Assembly (NCBI GenBank): GCA_003543235.1
Contig: DPJA01000017.1
Span: forward strand, 34,357 to 98,356
Origin: Lachnospiraceae bacterium
GTDB lineage: Bacteria; Bacillota; Clostridia; Lachnospirales; Anaerotignaceae
Direction of reading: 5' to 3'
Length of the DNA stretch: 64,000 nucleotides
In this document: positions 1 through 8,876 of the stretch, in pieces
Position numbering within the stretch: the first letter of the stretch is position 1
Layout of the letters: each line of letters begins with the position of its first letter
Notes under the pieces: model-generated
What the model was told of the DNA's origin: nothing
Seen by the model: the letters and a program-made list of their open reading frames with translations, nothing else
Databases searched by the model: none
Translations under genes and position numbers: made by a program

Positions 1-1339
1 CGCCCTCAAGACCTTTAGGGTCAAGCTTTTGACCAAGTGCCATTATAACTGCACTTACCTGCAAATCTTCTGTTTCACCCTCAATAGGAACAGGACTTCT
101 TCTGCCACTAGCATCAGGCTCACCAAGCTCCATTTTCTGCAATTTAACGAACTTAATGCTTCCGTCTTCATTAGCAACAATATCCGTTGGGTTTGTAAGG
201 TATTTAAAGATTACGCCCTCTTCCTCGGCTTCTTTAATCTCAATTTCCTCAGCTGGCATTTCTGCTTTTGTTCTTCTGTATACACAGTAAACTTTTTTTG
301 CACCCAAGCGAACAGCCACACGGCACGCATCCATAGCTGTGTTACCGCCGCCAACAATAGCAACCTCTTGACCAACAACTATTTCCTCGTTAAGGGATAC
401 TTTTCTAAGAAAATCTATACCGCCGTGAACATTTGCATTGTCCTCGCCTTTAACACCCATTTTAATGCTTTCCCATGCTCCAACTGCAATAAGAACTGCA
501 TCATAAGTTTCTGTAAGATGGCTAAAAGTTACGTCATTGCCTATTTTTATGTTATTAAGCATTTTAACGCCCATGCCCTCAATAAGGTCTATTTCCTGCT
601 GTAAAACAGCCTTTGGCAGACGATATTCAGGAATACCGTAGCGAAGCATACCGCCCATTTTTGGCATTGCGTCATAAATTGTTACTTCATGGCCTTTTCT
701 TCTAAGCTGATAAGCCGCCGTTAAACCAGCAGGCCCACCACCTATAACTGCCACGTTGTGACCTGTGCAAGCTGCAACTTCTGGCATATAAGGCTTGTCA
801 CTTGCCAAGTCTTTGTCGCCTATAAAGCTTTTAATAAAGGCAATGGAAATAGGTTCTTCAACCATTTGTCTTCTACAGGCTGTTTCGCATGGATGAGGAC
901 AAACACGACCAATTGATGATGGTAATGGATAAATATCCTTAACAATTTTAACAGCCTCTTTAAATTCTCCGTTTGCTACCATGCCAACATATCCTTGACA
1001 GTCTGTACCAGCAGGACATGCAAGGGAACAAGGCGGACGGCAGTCGCCTGTATGGTCACTTAAAAGCAACTCAAGGGCAGTTTTTCTGCTTTCCTTAACC
1101 TTTTGTGTATTTGTGTTAATTACCATTCCCTCAGAAATTGTTGTTGCACAAGAACGCAGTAACTTAGGGTTGCCCTCTTGTTCAACCACACAAAGTCCAC
1201 AAGCACCGTAAATTGCTACTCTTTCATCATAACAAAGGGTAGGTATTTCAATGCCGTTTTCCTTCGCTACATCAAGCACAGTCTGTCCGTCGTATCCGCA
1301 AACCTCCATGCCATTAATATTCAATCTTAATTTAGCCAC
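1..1339 (-). CDS. 2Fe-2S / GltD-like FAD-dependent oxidoreductase subunit, 3' end off the window
   Basis: Partial gene, about 446 codons, still open at the left edge. It starts with GTG at 1339 (MAKLRLNINGMEVCGYDG) behind AGGGGGG. Residues 1-70 form a plant-type 2Fe-2S domain with Cys36, Cys47, Cys50 and Cys64. Then comes a glutamate-synthase-small-subunit-like module: Cys-rich CRPPCSLACPAGTDC and CPHPCETACRR, an FAD GGGPAG fold and an NAD(P) VGGGNTAMDACR fold. It lies 15 bp after the NuoF gene in the same operon, so it probably receives electrons from NuoE/NuoF. Known relatives continue into an [FeFe]-hydrogenase or formate dehydrogenase catalytic part; the window ends too early to say which. 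Confidence 0.8.
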   Translation of the reverse strand, partial: MAKLRLNINGMEVCGYDGQTVLDVAKENGIEIPTLCYDERVAIYGACGLCVVEQEGNPKLLRSCATTISEGMVINTNTQKVKESRKTALELLLSDHTGDCRPPCSLACPAGTDCQGYVGMVANGEFKEAVKIVKDIYPLPSSIGRVCPHPCETACRRQMVEEPISIAFIKSFIGDKDLASDKPYMPEVAACTGHNVAVIGGGPAGLTAAYQLRRKGHEVTIYDAMPKMGGMLRYGIPEYRLPKAVLQQEIDLIEGMGVKMLNNIKIGNDVTFSHLTETYDAVLIAVGAWESIKMGVKGEDNANVHGGIDFLRKVSLNEEIVVGQEVAIVGGGNTAMDACRVAVRLGAKKVYCVYRRTKAEMPAEEIEIKEAEEEGVIFKYLTNPTDIVANEDGSIKFVKLQKMELGEPDASGRRSPVPIEGETEDLQVSAVIMALGQKLDPKGLEG

Positions 1340-1354
1340 TTAAAATCCCCCCTC

Positions 1355-3103
1355 TTAGTATATTTTTACTGCACCAAATTTACAGCTAGTAACACATTTT
1401 CCGCATTTAATGCAAAGTTCTTTGTCTATTACGTGTGTTTCCTTAACCTTTCCTGTTATTGCACCAACAGGGCAATTCCGTGCACACATTGTACAGCCTA
1501 TGCACTTTTCAGCATCAATTTCATAGGAAATAAGAGCCTTGCACTGCTTTGCTGTACATTTTTTGTTATAAATATGGTCTTCATACTCATTTCTGAAGTA
1601 ACGAATTGTTGTAAGTACAGGGTTAGGTGCAGTTTGACCCAAACCGCAAAGGGAAGATGCTTTAATTTGATTTGCAAGATTTTCAAGCAATTCAATATCG
1701 CCGTCCTTGCCCTTGCCCTCTGTAATTCTTGTAAGTATTTCAAGCATACGCTTTGTGCCTACACGACAATGAATACATTTACCACAGCTTTCCTTGCAGG
1801 TGAAGTCTAAGAAAAAGCGAGCCATGTCAACCATACACGTTGTTTCATCCATAACAACCATACCGCCGGAACCCATAATTGCTCCTGTAGCTGCAAGGGA
1901 TTTGTAGTCGATAATTGTGTCAATAAGCTCCGCTGGAACACAACCACCTGATGGTCCACCCATCTGCACAGCCTTAAATGCTTTTCCATCTTTAATGCCA
2001 CCGCCAACGCCATAAATAATGTCGCCAACCTTAGCACCCATGGGAATTTCCACAAGACCGCCTTTTTTAATTTTTCCTGTAAGTGCAAAAACCTTTGTGC
2101 CTTTGCTGTTTTCAGTACCCATAGCACAGAATTTATCGCCACCATTAGTTAAAATCCAAGGTACATTTGCATAGGTTTCTACGTTATTAATGTTTGATGG
2201 TTTCTGCCAAAAGCCCTTTTGTGCTGGAAAAGGAGGTTTAAGACGTGGCATACCTCTTTCGCCCTCTAAGGAAGCAATAAGTGCTGTTTCCTCACCGCAA
2301 ACAAAAGCACCAGCTCCAGCTTTAATTCTAAGGTCAAAGCTGAAATTACTGCCCATAATATTTTTTCCAAGGAAGCCCTTAGCCCTTGCCTGTTCAATAG
2401 CATTGTTAAGACGAACAATTGCCAAGGGATATTCTGCACGCACATATACAATTCCGTCATCACTGCCCATTGCATATGCACCTATAAGCATACCTTCAAT
2501 AACTGCATGAGGGTCGCCCTCAATAACAGCTCTATCCATAAATGCACCAGGGTCACCCTCATCGGCATTACAGATAGTATATTTTTTAGTGCCTTGTGCA
2601 TTTTTTGCAGCAGTCCACTTAAACCATGTAGGGAACCCAGCACCGCCACGACCTGCAAGACCCGACACTTTAATTTCTTCTATAACTTCATCCTGAGTCA
2701 TGCTTTTAATACATTTTTCAAGGGCCTTGTAACCGCCACTAGAAATATATTCTTCAATATTTTCAGGGTCAATAATACCGCAGTTTCTAAGGGCAATTCT
2801 TGTCTGCTTATCTAAAATTGCCTTGTCCTCTGGGCTTATAATATATTGTTCAGCCTTTTTGCCATTGCAAACGGCATCAATAATTTCTTTAATTGTTTCA
2901 GTTGTAACCTTAATGTAAGTGGTCTTTTCACCATTATCGTCAATTACATCAACAATAGGCTCAAGGTAGCACATACCAATACACCCTGCAACACTTACAG
3001 GAAGGGTTATGCCTTTTTCAGCAATATATTCCTCTGCGGCTGCACTAACCTTGTTTGCACCTGCTGCAATACCGCAACTTCCCTTGCCAACTATCATTTT
3101 CAT
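1355..3103 (-). CDS. NuoF/HydB-like NAD- and FMN-binding diaphorase subunit with ferredoxin tail
   Basis: 582 aa, the size of HydB-type NuoF homologues. Domains in order: an N-terminal thioredoxin-like 2Fe-2S domain (Cys near residues 10 and 41-45), the NuoF core with the glycine-rich GRGGAGFPTWFKW loop for NADH/FMN, an SLBB region, the 4Fe-4S motif ESCGKCIHCRVG, and a C-terminal pair of 4Fe-4S ferredoxin motifs (CIGCTMCARNC and CIKCGKCVTSC). It oxidises or reduces NAD(P)H and passes electrons through Fe-S centres, as in bifurcating hydrogenases and NAD-linked formate dehydrogenases. GGAGG precedes the ATG; only 2 bp separate it from the NuoE gene upstream. Confidence 0.92.
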   Translation of the reverse strand: MKMIVGKGSCGIAAGANKVSAAAEEYIAEKGITLPVSVAGCIGMCYLEPIVDVIDDNGEKTTYIKVTTETIKEIIDAVCNGKKAEQYIISPEDKAILDKQTRIALRNCGIIDPENIEEYISSGGYKALEKCIKSMTQDEVIEEIKVSGLAGRGGAGFPTWFKWTAAKNAQGTKKYTICNADEGDPGAFMDRAVIEGDPHAVIEGMLIGAYAMGSDDGIVYVRAEYPLAIVRLNNAIEQARAKGFLGKNIMGSNFSFDLRIKAGAGAFVCGEETALIASLEGERGMPRLKPPFPAQKGFWQKPSNINNVETYANVPWILTNGGDKFCAMGTENSKGTKVFALTGKIKKGGLVEIPMGAKVGDIIYGVGGGIKDGKAFKAVQMGGPSGGCVPAELIDTIIDYKSLAATGAIMGSGGMVVMDETTCMVDMARFFLDFTCKESCGKCIHCRVGTKRMLEILTRITEGKGKDGDIELLENLANQIKASSLCGLGQTAPNPVLTTIRYFRNEYEDHIYNKKCTAKQCKALISYEIDAEKCIGCTMCARNCPVGAITGKVKETHVIDKELCIKCGKCVTSCKFGAVKIY

Positions 3104-3105
3104 AG

Positions 3106-3630
3106 TTACTCAGCCTCCTTTGCTTTAATTTCGGCAATAATTTCCTTTGCCTTTGTAGGAGTTAATGTTCCATAAGTTTCGCCGTTAATCATCATTACAG
3201 GTGAAAGGGAGCAACAGCCAAGACAGGCAACATTGTTCAGTGTAAAAAGTCCATCAGGTGTAGTTTCACCCTCTTTAATATTAAGTTCCTCACAAACTGC
3301 AGTTTCAATATCAACAGAACCGTTTACATGACAGGCAGTACCCTGACAAAGCATAATAAGATACTTGCCAACAGGCTCCAGCCTGAATTGTGCATAAAAT
3401 GTTGCTACACCAAGTACCTTTGCAGGTTTAATGCCCGTCTTTATAGCGATGTAATTAAGCAGCACAATTGGAAGATACCCGTAAATATCCTGTGCGTGCT
3501 GCAAAATTGTAATTAAACTTCCCTCAATTTTTCCGTACTTGTCAAAAACAGGCTCAAGCAATGTTGCATCAATACCTACTTTTTCAAGCTCCGCAAACGC
3601 TTGCTGGGCACAATTGCAGTTACTACTCAT
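3106..3630 (-). CDS. NuoE/HydC-like 2Fe-2S subunit
   Basis: 174 aa, normal for NuoE. It has the thioredoxin-fold 2Fe-2S ligand pattern CQGTAC (about residue 96) and CLGCC (about residue 136), typical of the 24-kDa subunit of complex I and of HydC. First gene of the nuoE-nuoF-flavoprotein operon, with GGAG before the ATG and a 125-nt leader from a consensus-like promoter. It is cytosolic and forms the electron-entry module with the following NuoF protein. The short N-terminal MSSNCNCAQQ stretch adds two cysteines not needed for the cluster. Confidence 0.92.
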   Translation of the reverse strand: MSSNCNCAQQAFAELEKVGIDATLLEPVFDKYGKIEGSLITILQHAQDIYGYLPIVLLNYIAIKTGIKPAKVLGVATFYAQFRLEPVGKYLIMLCQGTACHVNGSVDIETAVCEELNIKEGETTPDGLFTLNNVACLGCCSLSPVMMINGETYGTLTPTKAKEIIAEIKAKEAE

Positions 3631-3763
3631 CTTTAAACAACTCCTTTATCCCCTTAAATTTGTAAGGCTGCATACGCAAACCTATAGTCTTTAATAAGCC
3701 AGTTAGCGGCAAGCCAACACACATCCTCGTTATTTGCTATTAGGCAAAAATAAAGCTCCCTAA

Positions 3764-3792
3764 ATTCTATCATATCGTACGGTTTTATGCAA
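3764..3792 (-). promoter_or_regulatory. Promoter of the nuoE-nuoF operon
   Basis: On the minus strand TTGCAT (3792-3787), 17-bp spacer, TAGAAT (3769-3764). This predicts a leader of about 125 nt before the NuoE ATG. The leader holds no recognised riboswitch. No clear Rex dyad was found. The rest of the 387-bp divergent gap contains only the proC promoter. Confidence 0.6.
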
Positions 3793-3934
3793 TAAAGACC
3801 GCAACTCATAGCTGATTATATAGTGATACAAAATATGTAAAAATCACTGTAAAATAAGATATAAATTGATTCATACTTAAACTTTATAAAACATAAGGAT
3901 TGCATGAACTAAAAAACTTATTCTTTTATTAGTA

Positions 3935-3963
3935 TTGATAAACTTATCCGAAAATGATAAAAT
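3935..3963 (+). promoter_or_regulatory. Promoter of proC
   Basis: TTGATA, 17-bp spacer, TAAAAT, followed 50 bp later by AAGGAGG and the proC ATG. Good match to the SigA consensus. Confidence 0.6.
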
Positions 3964-4017
3964 CTACTTTATTGTGATATTAAGATAAAATACCTGTTTG
4001 TCAAGGAGGAAACTAGT

Positions 4018-4824
4018 ATGAACTATGGATTTATAGGTGCCGGCAACATGGCAAGTGCAATAATAAAGGGAATGGTTAAAAGCGGAATAAATAGCAGTGA
4101 TATAACTGTTTTTAATAAAAGCCAGCAAAAGGCGGATGCCCTAAAGGTAGAATGTGGAGTAACCGTGGCTGGAAGTCAAAAAGAGCTTATTGAAAGTGTT
4201 GATGTAATTATACTTTCTGTTAAGCCACAGGTTTTAGATAATATTATTGGTACTATAAAAACTGACATTGGCAATAAAAAGCCCCTTATAATATCCATTG
4301 CTGTTGGCAAAACCATTGAATATCTTGAGGCTGGTTTAGGTGCTGACAATTCAATTGTACGTGTTATGCCAAACATAAATGCAAAGGTACTTATGTCAAC
4401 CAGTGGGTACTGTCCTAATACCCTTGTAACAACAGAACAAGAGCAAATTGTGGAAAAATTGTTTGCAACTGTTGGCAGTGTTACAAAAATACCTGAAACA
4501 ATGTTCAGCATATTTGGTGTAATTGCAGGCAGTTCACCAGCTTTTGCATACCTTTACATTGATGTGCTTGCAAGGGCAGCACAACGTGCAGGTATGCCAA
4601 AAAAACAAGCATTGGAAATTGCAGCAAACACCGTTTTAGGCAGTGCAAAAATGGTACTTGAAAGCAGCGAGCATCCATGGGAATTGGTTGACCAGGTTTG
4701 CTCTCCAGGAGGAACAACAATAGAAGGAATTTATGCCCTAGAGGACAACGGTTTTGAGTCCACCATAGTAAAAGCGTTTGATGCTGTTATGGCAAAAGAT
4801 AAGGCTATACAAGCAAAAAAATAG
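4018..4824 (+). CDS. proC: Pyrroline-5-carboxylate reductase
   Basis: 268 aa, usual length. N-terminal Rossmann motif GFIGAGNMASAII binds NAD(P)H; the C-terminal dimerisation domain carries SPAFAYLYIDVLARAA and the P5CR signature near DQVCSPGGTTIEGI. It catalyses the last step of proline synthesis in the cytosol. Monocistronic: own promoter, AAGGAGG at the ATG, and a hairpin terminator directly after the stop. The neighbours are on the opposite strand. Confidence 0.96.
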   Translation: MNYGFIGAGNMASAIIKGMVKSGINSSDITVFNKSQQKADALKVECGVTVAGSQKELIESVDVIILSVKPQVLDNIIGTIKTDIGNKKPLIISIAVGKTIEYLEAGLGADNSIVRVMPNINAKVLMSTSGYCPNTLVTTEQEQIVEKLFATVGSVTKIPETMFSIFGVIAGSSPAFAYLYIDVLARAAQRAGMPKKQALEIAANTVLGSAKMVLESSEHPWELVDQVCSPGGTTIEGIYALEDNGFESTIVKAFDAVMAKDKAIQAKK

Positions 4825-4846
4825 TGCTTTAGTTTATAAATAAAAT

Positions 4847-4884
4847 AAAAAGGAGAAGTGGTATTAGTCACTTCTCCTTTTTTC
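4847..4884 (+). terminator. Bidirectional intrinsic terminator between proC and cdaR
   Basis: Perfect inverted repeat AGGAGAAGTG / CACTTCTCCT with an 8-nt loop, flanked by A-run on the left and T-run on the right, so it can stop both the proC and the opposing cdaA-cdaR transcript. Confidence 0.85.
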
Positions 4885-4913
4885 TATCCTAACTGCTTTA
4901 ATAAGCCTTATAA

Positions 4914-6224
4914 CTAATTTTGGGGTTCATCATTTGCAGGTGCTTGGGTTTCATCTGCCGTCACCTTAACAGAAACAACAGGTATATCTGAATCAACTAA
5001 ATTAATTCCATCTGGAAGGATAACCTCCAGTGGCATGGTATATTGTCCTGCACCCACATTAGTTACTGTAAGACTTGCACTTACTTGTTCATTTGTAAGG
5101 GCATCTATTAAATCTTTAGTTCCTCGCACATCAAAAGATATATCTGCTGGTGCAACCTCTGCAACCAATCCATCCGCAAGTTCAATTTTAAATGAAATAT
5201 TGTCTGCTTTTAGGGTAACGGTTTTTGTACTTTCTTTAACTATATTTGCAGTAACAACTGCCTTATCACTTGTTCCATTTTTTAGCTTTACGCCATCACC
5301 AATATAATTTTTTATACTAAATGCCATGTTTGTATCGGTTTGCTTGCCATCAATATTAATGGGCGGAAGTTCTATTTTATCAATGTTTTTAAGCACCTTT
5401 TCATCACCCAAAACATAAACATATTCAGGGTTGCACGTCAAACCTCCCAGCACATAACCAGCTTCAGGCGTACCTGTTGATTTATAATCAATCTTAACTT
5501 TTTTGCTCATTTTAACAGGAATATACACATCTATAGTTTTAGTGCTTAAAGTTACGCCATTAACCTTAACTCCGTTTACATCATAAGCCACAAGCGTTGC
5601 CGTATAGTGACTGTCCTCTTTAATGCTTTCAAGGATAACAGATGCTTTTACTGTGTCCACAGAATCTACAGTAGTTTGTGACCCAGATACAGTAACAGTT
5701 TGAGGGGTAAGCTCTGGCTCTGTCAAAGTATAGTTAGTTTCCGCATTGCCTTGAATATCAAGCACTATTGTTTTTTCAGCCGTAACTCGGTTTTCTATTA
5801 TAAGGTTTATTGTTCCAGGTGTCTTTCCCTCTATTTCATAGCTGTCACTTAAGGTAGATGGAAGCTTTACTATTACCATAGCCGTTATAGCTTCACCATA
5901 TCCGGGGCTTTCCTCTATTGTGCTTAAATCTATATATGCCTGTATGTCACCTCTGTTTTGATAGAGTCTATCCAAGGCAATTCTTTGCCCACGTACCCTA
6001 ATAGAGATTTTTTTACCATATATTTGGTCATAATTAGAAATAGTCTGTCCTCGGTCAGTTACAACGGAATCATTGCGTATTTCCAGTGTTACCGAAAAAT
6101 TTCGAGTTTCCACAGGGTCCTCTATATTTATAACAATAAACCAAAGACATATGGCAATAACCAGGCTTAAAAGCTTCCAGCCAAAATCTTTCATTAGTAT
6201 CTGCTTAAACTTATTCATTGGCAT
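4914..6224 (-). CDS. cdaR: CdaR-like YbbR-domain regulator of diadenylate cyclase
   Basis: 436 aa. One N-terminal transmembrane helix (about residues 14-32) is followed by an extracytoplasmic region of repeated YbbR beta-domains, recognisable by recurrent segments such as VTVSGSQTTVDSVDTVKA and VYVLGDEKVLKNI. In Firmicutes CdaR anchors at the membrane and modulates CdaA. The gene overlaps the cdaA end by 14 bp, implying coupled translation. It ends 30 bp before a two-way terminator. Two close ATG codons are possible (6224 or 6218). Confidence 0.9.
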   Translation of the reverse strand: MPMNKFKQILMKDFGWKLLSLVIAICLWFIVINIEDPVETRNFSVTLEIRNDSVVTDRGQTISNYDQIYGKKISIRVRGQRIALDRLYQNRGDIQAYIDLSTIEESPGYGEAITAMVIVKLPSTLSDSYEIEGKTPGTINLIIENRVTAEKTIVLDIQGNAETNYTLTEPELTPQTVTVSGSQTTVDSVDTVKASVILESIKEDSHYTATLVAYDVNGVKVNGVTLSTKTIDVYIPVKMSKKVKIDYKSTGTPEAGYVLGGLTCNPEYVYVLGDEKVLKNIDKIELPPINIDGKQTDTNMAFSIKNYIGDGVKLKNGTSDKAVVTANIVKESTKTVTLKADNISFKIELADGLVAEVAPADISFDVRGTKDLIDALTNEQVSASLTVTNVGAGQYTMPLEVILPDGINLVDSDIPVVSVKVTADETQAPANDEPQN

Positions 6225-7074
6225 GCCTACCCTTCCACAGTACTATTTTTTTCTTTTTTATGGTTTTGTTGCTCTGTGAAAGCATACTTCTAAGGGTATC
6301 TATACTTATGTTGCGATAGAGTACACCACCTCTTGCAAGGGAAATTGCTCCTGTTTCTTCAGAAACAATAATAACATACGCATCAGATACCTCGCTTGCA
6401 CCTATGCCCGCCCTATGCCTTGTGCCTAATTCCATGCTTACATCATTGCTGTCTGTAAGAGGAAGAAAACAAGTTGCTGCTGCAATGCGGTTATTCTTTA
6501 TAATTACAGCTCCATCATGCAATGGTGTGTTGTGTTCAAAAATATTTATTATTAACTGGCTTGTAACCAACGCATCAATGGGTATGCCCGTTCTCTCAAA
6601 ATCTCCAAGTGGCACTTCCCTCTCTATTAGCATAAGTGCACCTGTTTTTTCCTTGCTCATTTTACCAGAAGCTCTAAGTATTTCTTCCACCGTTTTTTCT
6701 GAAAAATCGTTTACTTCGTTGCCTATATCAAATTTAAAAATAGATGTAAAATGCTTTCCCTTGCCAAGTTGTTCCAAAGCCTTTCTAAGCTCTGGCTGAA
6801 ATACCACTATAACGGCAATAATACCCACCGATATTGTTTTTGACAGTATCCACAAAATTGTATTAAGCCCCAAAACCAACGCTATAAAAGCAAACACAAA
6901 AATAACAAGAATACCCTTAAACAATATCCACGCACGAGTTTCCTTTATCCAAAATATAATTTTGTAAGCAATATAAGCAACAATAAGTATATCTAAAACA
7001 TCTGTTATTCCCACAGTAGGCAAGGTTATATCCGATAATCGGAATGTCTCTAAAAAAGGTTTTATATATTCCAT
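6211..7074 (-). CDS. cdaA: Diadenylate cyclase CdaA (c-di-AMP synthase)
   Basis: 287 aa. Three N-terminal transmembrane helices, a short linker helix, then the DAC catalytic domain with the diagnostic DGAVII and RHRAGIG motifs. It joins two ATP into c-di-AMP at the inner face of the membrane; c-di-AMP controls potassium and cell-wall homeostasis. The longest ORF begins with GTG at 7089, but that codon lies inside the GGAGGTG ribosome binding site; ATG at 7074 has 12 nt spacing and gives the normal N-terminus. Third gene of a four-gene operon. Confidence 0.95.
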   Translation of the reverse strand: MEYIKPFLETFRLSDITLPTVGITDVLDILIVAYIAYKIIFWIKETRAWILFKGILVIFVFAFIALVLGLNTILWILSKTISVGIIAVIVVFQPELRKALEQLGKGKHFTSIFKFDIGNEVNDFSEKTVEEILRASGKMSKEKTGALMLIEREVPLGDFERTGIPIDALVTSQLIINIFEHNTPLHDGAVIIKNNRIAAATCFLPLTDSNDVSMELGTRHRAGIGASEVSDAYVIIVSEETGAISLARGGVLYRNISIDTLRSMLSQSNKTIKKKKIVLWKGRHANE

Positions 7075-7142
7075 ATTATCTGTGTTCACCTCCTTAATTT
7101 CAATGTTATTTCACGTTATCTGCGTCTTAATATGCTGACAAT

Positions 7143-8048
7143 TTATTCGTTTATCTTAGGCACAACTTTAACATAATAGTAGTAATTGTCATCTTGAAAT
7201 TTCACTCTCTGTGCAGTACCATAGTCCAGAATAAAATCCATACTTTGTATCACATACACAATAGCAGATGATATTATTGTGCCTAAAATTGAACCTATAA
7301 TAGAAACCTGTGCATCAGTAACCACAGCCACTATTAAAAGCCCAACTATAATTATTGCACCACTTACTGCAATGGCAAGTTCTCTCTCGTAACTAATAAA
7401 TACATTAGTCATTGCCCAACCCGCAATAATTGCAACACAAAAAACAATTGCCACAAAAACCCAGCCATTTCCGTTTATTGCCGTTTGCAAATATCCATAT
7501 ATATTTATTGCAGAATCCATAATACCAATAGGTGTAAAATCTGCCTTAGGTGCAATTTCCGCCATTCCTTTTAAAAGATATGTATTACTCCAAATAAAAA
7601 CTGCTGCACTCACAGGTACTATTGCTCGAGGCCCAATATACAGTGCCGCAAAAACCGGAACAATGTATGGTATCTTAAAAAAATATGCAGTAAGCATTGC
7701 AGGTATAACCAAACTTTCTTTAGGAAAAATACGAACATAAAATACAAAAATGAGAAAGAAGAATATAAATACCACTAATGCCGTTTCAATAGACGCCATA
7801 GATAAATATAAACAAGCTATCAATGCCCCAAGCAACATAAAAATTGACGGAGAAACCAAGGTTGTAAGCACTGCACAGCAAAGCGTTATAACCAATGTTT
7901 TTGACGTGCTATCACTGCCCATTGCAAGCACAGAAAGCCTGCCGAACACAAAAAGTCCAGCCATAAGCTTAAACACTATATTAAATTGTACCTCTGCCTT
8001 TTTGTAAAATGCAGTTAACGACCGCCCAAATTTTATAAGCATTCCCAT
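7143..8048 (-). CDS. Polytopic membrane protein of unknown function, upstream of cdaA
   Basis: 301 aa, not recognised. It begins with about 30 polar residues, then carries roughly seven to eight hydrophobic segments and ends in a short soluble tail with a tyrosine run (DDNYYYYVKVVPKINE). GAGGA precedes the ATG. It follows the 140-aa membrane protein by 2 bp and precedes cdaA by 68 bp. By position it could be a partner of the c-di-AMP system; the sequence alone gives no catalytic motif. Confidence 0.75.
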   Translation of the reverse strand: MGMLIKFGRSLTAFYKKAEVQFNIVFKLMAGLFVFGRLSVLAMGSDSTSKTLVITLCCAVLTTLVSPSIFMLLGALIACLYLSMASIETALVVFIFFFLIFVFYVRIFPKESLVIPAMLTAYFFKIPYIVPVFAALYIGPRAIVPVSAAVFIWSNTYLLKGMAEIAPKADFTPIGIMDSAINIYGYLQTAINGNGWVFVAIVFCVAIIAGWAMTNVFISYERELAIAVSGAIIIVGLLIVAVVTDAQVSIIGSILGTIISSAIVYVIQSMDFILDYGTAQRVKFQDDNYYYYVKVVPKINE

Positions 8049-8050
8049 AA

Positions 8051-8473
8051 TCAGGTCCTCTCATTCGTGTTGTCTTCATTAGTATTATGTATATTTTTTT
8101 TGCCGTTAAGCTTACAAAGCATCCTTTGGTATCCTAAGCACCGTTCCTCTGCTAAACTGTACCTTTCACCATTTATAATTGTGCCTATTATTGTATACAC
8201 AACCAGTAATACAACTACAGCAATTCCCATTTTTATGGCTTCAGCCTTGTTAAAAACAGTAAACATATCAGTTTCTATCACAAATAATTTATAACAATAG
8301 TAAAGCATAATAATAACTGCACTACCCAATAATACACCAATACGTATTCCAAGATTTTTTTTATACACATAGTCCCGCTTGTAGTGAGAGGTTATTTTTC
8401 TGTCCTCTTCGCCATAATTTTTATCATATATGGCTAAATTTGTCATAATTCGTATCTTTTTAAGATCTTCCAA
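8051..8473 (-). CDS. Small two-helix membrane protein, unknown function
   Basis: 140 aa, not recognised. A charged N-terminus (about 45 residues, rich in Lys/Tyr), two transmembrane segments near residues 48-67 and 82-102, then a polar tail ending in an Asn/Thr/Glu-rich stretch. The start is TTG with GGAAGTG 5 nt upstream; no ATG nearby has a better ribosome binding site. First gene of the operon that leads to cdaA and cdaR, spaced 2 bp from the next gene. Confidence 0.7.
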   Translation of the reverse strand: MEDLKKIRIMTNLAIYDKNYGEEDRKITSHYKRDYVYKKNLGIRIGVLLGSAVIIMLYYCYKLFVIETDMFTVFNKAEAIKMGIAVVVLLVVYTIIGTIINGERYSLAEERCLGYQRMLCKLNGKKNIHNTNEDNTNERT

Positions 8474-8529
8474 CGCATCACTTCCAATCGACTATAAATC
8501 CTTGCTTTTTATTTATTATTGTTATATTA

Positions 8530-8558
8530 AGTATAATCATTTTAGGCTGGAATGTAAA
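8530..8558 (-). promoter_or_regulatory. Promoter of the membrane protein-cdaA-cdaR operon
   Basis: Minus strand TTTACA, 17-bp spacer, TATACT, 57 bp before the TTG start at 8473. Between this and the next promoter (8559-8704) nothing else is visible in the 403-bp divergent gap. Confidence 0.6.
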
Positions 8559-8704
8559 GCAAGTGTTCTATTTATAATCAAAAAAAACAAGTGAAATATT
8601 TTATGTTTTTTCTATTTCTAAATTTTGTGGTATTTCATTTTGTTTCATAACGTGGAGCAAATTATAACTAACTGGAAAATCCTTGAGGTTTTAGCAAAAT
8701 ATAA

Positions 8705-8733
8705 TTGAAAATAAAAGTCACACGCTGTATAAT
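8705..8733 (+). promoter_or_regulatory. Promoter of the iron-type alcohol dehydrogenase gene
   Basis: TTGAAA, 17-bp spacer, TATAAT. It leaves an untranslated leader of about 137 nt with no recognised riboswitch. Confidence 0.65.
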
Positions 8734-8876
8734 ACTATGAAATAAATACGTTATTGTAGTTTTTACAATAACTTTTTTGAAGAATTCACCTCATAACTTG
8801 AAAATATTTATAGGCAGACTCTTCAATACAATATGTAGTAAACTAATTTTATCTGAAAAAAGGAGATTTGAGAATT

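Noticed and set aside
29..604. 191-codon plus-strand ORF at the left edge
   Set aside because: Shadow of the leftward flavoprotein gene, whose frame shows clear 2Fe-2S and FAD motifs.
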